Shown piece by piece: positions 35,604 through 42,657 of a stretch of DNA of 64,000 bases (positions within the stretch are counted from its first letter, which is position 1; each line of letters starts with the position of its first letter). The stretch spans positions 62,001-126,000 of the forward strand of contig CBDAQA010000028.1 of assembly GCA_965198865.1 (NCBI GenBank), written 5' to 3'. Source of the DNA: CBDAQA01 sp965198865 (lineage in GTDB: Bacteria; Planctomycetota; Phycisphaerae; Tepidisphaerales; Tepidisphaeraceae). The notes under the pieces were generated by a model. That model searched no databases and had not been told where the DNA came from. It worked only from the letters and a program-made list of their open reading frames with translations. Made by a program: the position numbers and the translations under genes.

Positions 35604-36554
35604 TCAACCGGCTGTCGCGCAAAGAGTTATCACACGGTTTATCATCCAGTTGTTAATGGTTTTACCCAGCGCATCTGGAATCCAATCTGCCGGAGCCTTC
35701 TCAGGTACAGCCAAGCGATGTCGATCCATCAACAGCACAAAACCAGCCCTGAAACTGGCGCGGCGGAATCGTTCTGGCCGCACTGTAAAAGGCATGGATA
35801 GGCCGCGGGTGGGATCCGTGTGAATATCTATGAGTTTCTTCCAGGTTTCTATCTCAGGAGTGTGCAGCTTACTCTCCCAATTGTCGCCGCTTGCACATTG
35901 TGTCAGAATGACTGGCTTGCCACCCCAGCCATCCTTAAACACGTACTGGCAGATCAAGTCTAAACCTGCATCCTTCGCCTTAGGTGCTGTCCACCTCTCG
36001 ATTGCACCCTGTAGTGGCGCGACCCCGAGAAAATGGGCAGCCGCCTCAACCTTGGCTTCGATTGAATTCGCCCGCGTTTTTGACCATCCGACACCATGTA
36101 CATCCCAGCCGACTGCCTTTAGTGAAGCGACGGTCAACTCTTCGAAGATTTCGCCTTGCTTTGTATAGCTCCGGAATTTCGCGAACGCCTTTCGGTAAAC
36201 CGGCAGGAGCGATATAAGCAAGCAGAACGCGAATGCTGGGGTGTATTGCCACTCGCACGTGCGACTGATGCGAGCGCCGTCGATATTGTAAGGCGCAGAC
36301 CTACCTAAGCAGGATTTCCGGCGATCCAGCTCTCGCCAAGCCGCTTCCACTCGTGCGACCGCATCGTTCTTCGCCGATTGGGCGTCAGTTTTGGCTGTCA
36401 GATAGTTTTCATGGAGCACATCCACTACGTCGTTCTGTGACACCGATTCGTCTTCAAACGTAATACACCCTTCCAGCCAATCAGCGAGTTGAAACTCGTC
36501 CAGTCTCTCACCACTTTCGGGATCGACGAAGGCTCTTTCGGGTAAACCTAACAT
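35604..36554 (-). CDS. Probable PD-(D/E)XK-type nuclease of the inserted methyltransferase cassette
   Basis: 316 residues from ATG 36554, preceded by GGGGGGAG 9 bases upstream, which decides against the ATG at 36572. A hydrophobic segment (AFAFCLLISLLPVYRKAF) lies at ~107-125. A fold like restriction nucleases is suggested by a helix with conserved Glu (GEIFEELTVASLKAVGW, E138/E139), D199 in DAGLDLICQY and a strand VILTQCASGDNW with Q219 where E-x-K would be. The Q-for-E and displaced Lys are seen in some divergent families, as far as I recall. It starts two bases after the ParB-like stop. Low GC. Function by inference: the effector that cuts unmethylated DNA. Confidence 0.6.
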   Translation of the reverse strand: MLGLPERAFVDPESGERLDEFQLADWLEGCITFEDESVSQNDVVDVLHENYLTAKTDAQSAKNDAVARVEAAWRELDRRKSCLGRSAPYNIDGARISRTCEWQYTPAFAFCLLISLLPVYRKAFAKFRSYTKQGEIFEELTVASLKAVGWDVHGVGWSKTRANSIEAKVEAAAHFLGVAPLQGAIERWTAPKAKDAGLDLICQYVFKDGWGGKPVILTQCASGDNWESKLHTPEIETWKKLIDIHTDPTRGLSMPFTVRPERFRRASFRAGFVLLMDRHRLAVPEKAPADWIPDALGKTINNWMINRVITLCATAG

Positions 36555-36556
36555 TA

Positions 36557-37684
36557 TCAGTTCTCCCCCCATACGTCCTTTTTGATTTCCGGAAAGGTCT
36601 CGAGAAGTTGCGCCGAATCCAGTCCAACGCGCCTCACCGCAGCCTGCACCCGTTTAGACTTCTTGTGCTGATGAGCGGCTTTTAGCGCCTCCTCAATCTC
36701 GTCTGCTGCCCGCTCAAGATGTTCAGCAATCTCCGACTCTGCAACGCCGGCCATCCGCCGCGCTACCTCAAAGCTCGGCTTCTCAGTTCGCTCAAGGTAT
36801 GCGGTTGCCGGTTCGCTCTCAAGTATTCTACTGAACTCGTCAACATGTCGCGAATCCGTAACAATCGGCTCTTGGTCTTCCTTGCCAAACAGCCATTGAG
36901 CGAACTGGGTGAGGTTTTTTAGATGTTTCTGCGGTACAGGACGCCTTGCAGCATCGGGCTCGGCCCTAATGTTAATATTTAAATACCGTTGCACTCCATT
37001 CGTACGCAATGATAAGTACAGGACGCTGAAACGGTCCTCGACGCGATCCAAATCGACATCATCTCCGCTATCCTCCATTTGAAGCAGGACGCGATAGGCG
37101 ATGTAGTTCTGCCGCACAGTAGGAGCTTTGCTTCCAATCTGTTTTCGCACATCGTCATACGAGAATCCCTCGTCAATTAACGAGGCTATGAACTCTGCTT
37201 TTTCTGCGGGCTTCCATTCAGAGATTCCGGTAACGTGGCGAAAGCCTAGATACGCTTTCACCTCTTTTCGGCTTTGCTTCCGAATCACCGCAACTTCTTC
37301 CAAGTCCTTTTGCCGTTTTTTCGGCGTAAGCCTAGCAAGCTCGGCCCACTTCGTAGAAACTGGATTGCCTTCCCAAGCGAGTTGCAACAGCTTCAATGCC
37401 GCGAGACGGCGGTTCCCCTCGACGACAATGTCCGCTGGTTTCCCGTAGGCGTTCTCCCGAACAACAATGACGGCCTCTTGTGGCCAGTATCCACTCTCGA
37501 TGAAAGAAACGGCCAGTTCGTCGAGCGTCCAGTCCTTCATAAGGTCTAGGATGGCCGGCTGATCAAGCTCTTTGTCAACATTCCGCCGGCCCAACCGAGG
37601 GTTCCTCGGGTCTAACAACAGATTCTGGACCTCCAAGTACTCGATCGTTGGGGATCCTGTTGACTGCGCAGGAATTTTAGCCAT
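36557..37684 (-). CDS. ParB/Srx-like DNA-binding protein of the inserted cassette
   Basis: 375 residues from ATG 37684 (MAKIPAQSTGSPTIEYLEVQ). N-terminal ParB-type domain: IEYLEVQNLLLDPRNPRLG, then DELAVSFIESGYWPQEAVIV and the signature EGNRRLAALKLL at 89-100, equivalent to ParB's GERR box that binds CTP or nucleotide. A helix-turn-helix-like segment follows (FSYDDVRKQIGSKAPTVRQNY, ~residues 180-200). The C-terminus is charged helix (VRRVGLDSAQLLETFPEIKKDVWGEN). It is not near a ParA gene or an origin, so a chromosome-partition role is unlikely. Its frame is open into the HsdR fragment upstream, which is accidental. Low GC; couples to the nuclease-like gene. Confidence 0.75.
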   Translation of the reverse strand: MAKIPAQSTGSPTIEYLEVQNLLLDPRNPRLGRRNVDKELDQPAILDLMKDWTLDELAVSFIESGYWPQEAVIVVRENAYGKPADIVVEGNRRLAALKLLQLAWEGNPVSTKWAELARLTPKKRQKDLEEVAVIRKQSRKEVKAYLGFRHVTGISEWKPAEKAEFIASLIDEGFSYDDVRKQIGSKAPTVRQNYIAYRVLLQMEDSGDDVDLDRVEDRFSVLYLSLRTNGVQRYLNINIRAEPDAARRPVPQKHLKNLTQFAQWLFGKEDQEPIVTDSRHVDEFSRILESEPATAYLERTEKPSFEVARRMAGVAESEIAEHLERAADEIEEALKAAHQHKKSKRVQAAVRRVGLDSAQLLETFPEIKKDVWGEN

Positions 37685-38539
37685 GTTATCATCCCGTCTT
37701 CGAGCGTATGCGATGGTGCGCCAAACGTAAACGTTGCCGAGTTGCTTGTCGATGCACTCGACGACGTTCTTGACGGCGTAGACCTGGTACGGCCGCATCA
37801 TCAGCAGCTTCTGCTCGCTGGCGACGAGGACCATGTACCGGCTGATCGTCTGGGCCAACGTGCACTTGGGCAGGAACGCGTCGGCGAAGCGGTCGATGCC
37901 GTTGACCTTGGCGTTGTCGGGCGTGGCGTACTCGTAGATGGGCAGGAACTGCTCGTCGGCGTTGAAGGCGAAGTGGCGGGCGTTGTTGTTGGCGAAGTAG
38001 TAGGTGGCGTCGCGGTTGGTGACGATGAACAGCTGGACGAAGCAGAGCAGCGTGCGGGTGTAGCCGTTGCCGGGGTCGTTCTTGTAGTCGACGATCTGCT
38101 CGATGGCCCGGCGGGGGTTGATACCGAGGGTCTTCAACTCGACCTTCACGACGGGGACGCCGTTGATGAGCAGGAGGACGTCGTAGCGGTGGTGGCTGTT
38201 ATCGGTGTTGATGCGGAGCTGGTTGACGACCTCGAACGTGTTCTTGCACCAGTCGGTGATGTTGACCAGCGTGTAGTTGAGCGGGGTGCCGTCGTCGCGG
38301 GTGAAGCTGTTGCGGTCGCGGAGCGTGCGGGCGGCGGTGAAGACGTCAGGCGTGACAACCTCGTCCAAAAGGCGGTGGATCTCGCCGTCGGTGAGGCGAA
38401 CGCTGTTGAGGGCTTGGAACTTCTCGCGGAAGTTGCACTCCAGCTCAGCGTGGTCGCGGAAGTCGGTTCGATGCTCGTACTTCAGGCCGCGCAGCTTCTC
38501 GACGAGAACATCTTCGAGTTGGCGTTCGGGCGAGGTCAT
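37685..38539 (-). pseudogene. hsdR: HsdR N-terminal fragment (type I restriction subunit)
   Basis: The first ~275 codons of a type I restriction subunit: MTSPERQLEDVLVEKLRGL, the nuclease core DVLLLINGVPVVKVELKTLG (PD-(D/E)XK, V-x-E-x-K), NNNARHFAFNADEQFLPIYE and MMRPYQVYAVKNVVECID. At about 37718 it breaks off at VYVWRT, where intact HsdR continues into the Walker A (GYIWHTTGSGKT) of its helicase. High GC before the break, low GC after it. The remainder of hsdR and probably hsdS have gone. Translation would read on in frame into the ParB-like gene. Confidence 0.85.
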
Positions 38540-38753
38540 GGCGGTTGCCGCGGGAGTCTATCGAACCCATCGCGCGGGGGCGAGGGGATCAACAAACCGA
38601 GCGTCGAGCGACCGCACCGGCGATATTACACAGCAAGAACGTTGATATGATAAGTCGTTGTATTTCAAAGGCTAAGGTCGATCTTATTCCACTTTCGCAC
38701 CCTGTAACATTGTGGAACATTTAGTAACACGGCCTCTGCCCGCCGCGGCCCAG

Positions 38754-40949
38754 TCACTTAGCGGCGTCGAGCCCGTCGGCCTTGGCGACGAGGCGGGCGC
38801 ACTCGGCGGCGGGGTCGGGGATCGTGGGCCGGGTCGTGGGGCGGGGCATCGGGGTGGTGATCCAGTGCTCTTGCCAACGGCGGAGGTTGAAGGGCTGGCC
38901 GGTGCGGAGGTGGTCGAGCGTGGCGGCCCACTGGGCGCGGTAGAAGGTGCCGACGGTGCCGCTCCAGACCTTGCTGGCGTAGACGTCGCCGACGCCGGCG
39001 CCCCAGTTGGTGATCTGGCGCTTGGCGTCGGACTCGTAGTAGTCGCACTCGGCCGGCGTGTCGCCCCAGGCGCGGGCGAAGCCGACCCACCGGTCGAGGC
39101 GGTGGATGGGGTGGTTGGCGAGCAGCGCGTCGGTGTCGTCCATCAGGGCGAGGGCGGCGGCTGCGTTGCGGTCGCGGCGGGCGGGGTCGGAGGCGCCGGC
39201 GGTCATGGAGGCGGAGAGGAGCGAGTCGATGCGCGAGCCGAGGTACTGGGCGGTGAAGTCGATGGCGTCGGCTTGATACAGGGCGTTGGTGCTTAGGGTC
39301 GGGGCGCAGCTGAGGAAGAGGGAGAGGCCCTGGCGGAAGGGCTTGGAGTCGTCGGGGCGGTTCAGCCACTTGGTGGGCTGGGTGGTGGGTCGGAAGACGT
39401 AGCCGGGGCGGACCTCGCCCACGCCGTTGTGGTAGACGGAGCGGCGGAAGAGGTCCCAGGCGCGACGCATGTCATCGGGGCACTGGCCGTAGCGGGACTG
39501 GCAATAGGCGGGCAGCCAGGCGGAGAGGTCGATCGGCTCGCGGGTCCACATGGCGTCGGTGGCCAGCTCGTAGACGACCTCGTTGTTCTCGATGCCCTCG
39601 GGGTTGAGGCCGGCGCCGGTCAGGTTGCCGTGTTTGGGGTCGGCCAGGGTGGCGGCGGCCGTGCTGGCGAAGAGGTCGAGCTGCCCGCCCACGGTCGCCT
39701 TCCCGCCGAAGTTGTGGATGACGCTGTAGATCCAGGGCTTGCCGAAGAACGCCTGGCGGCGGGTCCAGATGGGGTGGATCTCGCAGGCGAGGTCGAGGAT
39801 GACCATGCGGTCGTTGGGCACCCTGCTGAGCAGGGCGGCGACCGACTCGGGGTCCCAGAAGCCCTCGGCGTTGTAGAAGAGCCAGCCCTGCATAATCCAG
39901 GTGGCGTCGGGGTCGCCGGCGACGACGGAGCGGTAGACGGCGTCGCCGTACTGCGCCAGCTTCGCCAGCCGGCCGGGGCGGTCGGCGGGGACGGGGACCT
40001 TCATCTCGTTGAACGAGTCGGCCAGGAAGTACTGGTTCTTCCCGAACTGTCGCTCCCACTCGGTGGTGAATCGCTTGCCGATCTCGGCGTACAGGGGCGA
40101 GGTGGGGTCGAGCAGGTAGCTGTTGTACCGCTTGGCGAACCCGCACCAGGGGGCCATCGGGAGGACGTCGGCGTCGGGGCGGGCACGCTTGAGGGATGGG
40201 GGGACGAACCCGGCGAAGGCGGGGGCGATCGGCTTCATGCCGAGCTGGCGCATGCGGGCGATGATCTTCTTCTGCAGCGTGACCTGCTTGTCGAGGAAGC
40301 CGTGGGGCAGGGGGCCGTCCCAACCGTTGATGTTGCCCATGCGGTGCCACGGCAGGTAGGCGGGGCCGGTGAAGTAGGCGTCGAGCTCGGGCTGGGTGAT
40401 GCCCATGTCGAGCCACACCTTCTGCCAGACGGCCTCGGTCGCCACCTCGGCCAGGGGCATGTTGATGCCGTGGAGGGCGAGCCAGTCGAGCTCGCGCTCC
40501 CACTGGGGCCAGTCCCAGAAGGCGGTGGTGTAGCCGAGCGTGCAGATGTTGTACTCCTGCCGGAGCGGGAACGGCGACGCCACGTGCATCGGCGGCAGGT
40601 CGGGCAGCGGGATGGGCAGGTCGAGGTGGGTGCCCTCCCAGCCGACCATGCCGTGGCACGCCTGGCGCAGGTAGGTGTAGGCCCCGCGGGTCAGGGCGAC
40701 GGTGGAGTTGCCGCGAACGTGGACGACGCCGTTGGCGGCGCTGGCGTCGAAGGCGTCGCCGGGGGTGGTGGTCGGTTCGTAGTCGAACTCAAAAGAATCG
40801 CCGCGGGTGCCGAGCAGGCGTTGCAGGACCCCGCGGGCGGCGGTGATCTCGGGGCCGTCGGCTGCATGTGCGGTTAGTGGATCAAATGCGGCGAGCCCGG
40901 CCAAGAGGATCCCAATTAAGATAAGCCGTCGCGCCGTGGTTTGCCGCAT
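38754..40949 (-). CDS. NAGLU-type alpha-N-acetylglucosaminidase (GH89), module B
   Basis: 731 residues with signal peptide MRQTTARRLILIGILLAGLAAFDPLTAHAA. Same architecture as 30812-33325 without its extra C-terminal domain. Catalytic pair E315 in ADSFNEMKVP and E457 in NPEGIENNEVVYE. It lies downstream of the module B regulator on the same strand, so that regulator may be co-transcribed or read through it. A TACGTTATG element begins only a few bases ahead of the ATG. The duplication of NAGLU in one locus suggests two linkage or chain specificities. Confidence 0.92.
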   Translation of the reverse strand: MRQTTARRLILIGILLAGLAAFDPLTAHAADGPEITAARGVLQRLLGTRGDSFEFDYEPTTTPGDAFDASAANGVVHVRGNSTVALTRGAYTYLRQACHGMVGWEGTHLDLPIPLPDLPPMHVASPFPLRQEYNICTLGYTTAFWDWPQWERELDWLALHGINMPLAEVATEAVWQKVWLDMGITQPELDAYFTGPAYLPWHRMGNINGWDGPLPHGFLDKQVTLQKKIIARMRQLGMKPIAPAFAGFVPPSLKRARPDADVLPMAPWCGFAKRYNSYLLDPTSPLYAEIGKRFTTEWERQFGKNQYFLADSFNEMKVPVPADRPGRLAKLAQYGDAVYRSVVAGDPDATWIMQGWLFYNAEGFWDPESVAALLSRVPNDRMVILDLACEIHPIWTRRQAFFGKPWIYSVIHNFGGKATVGGQLDLFASTAAATLADPKHGNLTGAGLNPEGIENNEVVYELATDAMWTREPIDLSAWLPAYCQSRYGQCPDDMRRAWDLFRRSVYHNGVGEVRPGYVFRPTTQPTKWLNRPDDSKPFRQGLSLFLSCAPTLSTNALYQADAIDFTAQYLGSRIDSLLSASMTAGASDPARRDRNAAAALALMDDTDALLANHPIHRLDRWVGFARAWGDTPAECDYYESDAKRQITNWGAGVGDVYASKVWSGTVGTFYRAQWAATLDHLRTGQPFNLRRWQEHWITTPMPRPTTRPTIPDPAAECARLVAKADGLDAAK

Positions 40950-41064
40950 TCGTCATAACGTACAATGTTCGACCTTCAACGCCTATTTGGAGAAACATAG
41001 TTAGCTGATGGGGGTGATCTTGAGCTGCGAGGAGTGCCGTTGCGGGGCGACGGCCGCGCGGGGC

Positions 41065-42309
41065 TCAGCGCACGCTGTGGCGTTGTCGGTAGTGGGCGGG
41101 GCTGAACCCCTCGTGGCGGGTGAAGACCTTGGCCATCTGCACGCCGGTGCCGAAGCCGGCGCGCTCGGCGACCAGGCTCACCTTCAGGCTCGTCTCGCGC
41201 AGCAGCCGCTTGGCCAGGTCGAGCCGGCAGCGGCGGATCTCGTCGTTGATCGTTCGGCCCAGGTGCGTGGTGAACAGGTCCTGCAGGCGCCGGCGCGAGG
41301 TGGCGGTCTGCTCGGCGACGTCGTCCAGCATGATCGGCTCGGCGAAGTGGTCGTGGATGAACCGCACCGCCCGGGCCAGGTCCTCGTCGGGCACGGCCAG
41401 GATGTCGGTCGACTGCCGCTGCACCACGCCGATCGGGGGGACCATGACGGGGCCGGTCGGCGGCGGGGCACCGGATAGGATGTCGTCCAGCAGTTCGGCC
41501 GCCCGGTACCCCAGGCCGCGCAGGTCGTTGTCGACCGACGACACGGCCACCGGCGCCAGGTCGACCACCAGCGTGTCGTTGTCAACCCCGAGCACGCCCA
41601 CCTGGTCGGGCACGGCCAGGCCGACCTGCTTGCACAGGTGGATCACCTCGACCGCCCACAGGTCGCCCTCGGTGAACACGCCCAGCGGGTGGGGCAGCTT
41701 GGTGATGATGTCGCGCACCCACTTGAGCTGCATGCCGGACCCGGCGTGGTCGGGGTTGGGCGAGACGGCGGGGTGGTACCGCCGCCCCGCGGCCGCCACG
41801 GTCGCCTCGAACCCCTCGCGACGGTCCCGGGAGGTGGGCGACCAGGGGTGGAACTGGAGCATGGTCAGGTGCTGGAACCCGCGGGACAGCAGGTGCTCGG
41901 CCGCCATCACGCCGGCCGCCCGGTTGTCCAGGTTCACGGTGGCCATGTTCAGGTCGGCCCGCCAGGGCGACATGTTGACGATCGGCATGCCCGAGGCGCG
42001 CAGGGCCGGCCCGAGCCGGTCGGACGAGGCGATGTAGGTGATGATCCCGTCGGCGGTCCAACCCGGCGGCAGCGTTTCCAGGTGGAGGTGGTGGGCGCGG
42101 GCGTCCAGCATCCACCCGGCCATCCGGGCGTAGGCGGCGATCCCCTGATGGACCTCGTGGATGTAGTAGTCCATCGCCATCAAGACCCGCCGGGCCACCG
42201 GCGCGCGACGGACCGTTGGGAACTCGACCGGTGGTGTGGAGCGGGCCGCCTGCACGAACCCCACCGTAACGCACCGCTGCCCAGATCGGAAAGTGAATTG
42301 CCGTGGCAC
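41065..42309 (-). CDS. XylR-type (LacI-like/AraC) regulator of module B
   Basis: 414 residues. Sensor: RRVLMAMDYYIHEVHQGIAAYAR, PIVNMSPWRADLNMATVNLDN, GVFTEGDLWAVEVIHLCKQVGLAVPDQ, VLGVDNDTLVV; AraC domain: TATSRRRLQDLFTTHLGRTI, FGTGVQMAKVFTRHEGFSPAHYRQRH. It resembles the module A regulator over its whole length and so probably duplicated with the module. The ATG at 42309 leaves ~40 residues before the sensor; a later start at MAMDYYI is possible. It likely responds to a glycan fragment and controls NAGLU and the divergent PEP-CTERM operon. Confidence 0.88.
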   Translation of the reverse strand: MPRQFTFRSGQRCVTVGFVQAARSTPPVEFPTVRRAPVARRVLMAMDYYIHEVHQGIAAYARMAGWMLDARAHHLHLETLPPGWTADGIITYIASSDRLGPALRASGMPIVNMSPWRADLNMATVNLDNRAAGVMAAEHLLSRGFQHLTMLQFHPWSPTSRDRREGFEATVAAAGRRYHPAVSPNPDHAGSGMQLKWVRDIITKLPHPLGVFTEGDLWAVEVIHLCKQVGLAVPDQVGVLGVDNDTLVVDLAPVAVSSVDNDLRGLGYRAAELLDDILSGAPPPTGPVMVPPIGVVQRQSTDILAVPDEDLARAVRFIHDHFAEPIMLDDVAEQTATSRRRLQDLFTTHLGRTINDEIRRCRLDLAKRLLRETSLKVSLVAERAGFGTGVQMAKVFTRHEGFSPAHYRQRHSVR

Positions 42310-42657
42310 GCATCGTCCGTGGGCACGGATTTCGGCCGTGATAAGCTGATCGCGTTCGCAGCGTGTGGTTGGCCGACGTGCGTCGCCACGGTTTCACCGT
42401 GATCTGCCCGCAAAGGCAACCGATTTTCCCGAACTGTGCTACCTGCGATTAGTAGGTGCTGTTACGTTGTAATTTCGAATGGGTTGGGTAATCCATTCCG
42501 GGCCGTTCCCGTCTTTCGTCACTTGAACGTTGATGCCGCTCGTCGTCGACGGGGGCACCGATAACCCTGTCATCGCCCCGGCGTTGCCCCGTGATGTCGG
42601 CGGCCGCGGCGGTGGCTCGCGTTCGGACCGGTGGGACGCCATAACCTGGGAGAATGC
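42310..42657. other. Intergenic region between module B regulator and PEP-CTERM gene
   Basis: 348 bp without a gene. It is AT-richer around 42421-42490 and contains TTACGTTGTAATTTCG at about 42462-42477, close to TTACGTTATATTTCG at 27752-27766 in module A. It probably holds both divergent promoters and the regulator's site. A clear operator repeat was not recognised. Confidence 0.4.

Noticed and set aside
36557..37684. Chromosome-partition ParB
   Set aside because: No parA, parS-like site or origin features are nearby, and the protein sits in a horizontally acquired cassette.
34200..37730. Insertion of the cassette by a transposon or integrase
   Set aside because: No transposase, integrase, terminal inverted repeats or target duplications are visible at the borders; a replacement with loss of hsd sequence fits better.
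36557..38539. One long protein combining HsdR and ParB domains
   Set aside because: GC and domain content change at about 37718 and HsdR stops before its helicase, so a fragment followed by a separate gene is more likely; the fusion possibility is kept as a finding.
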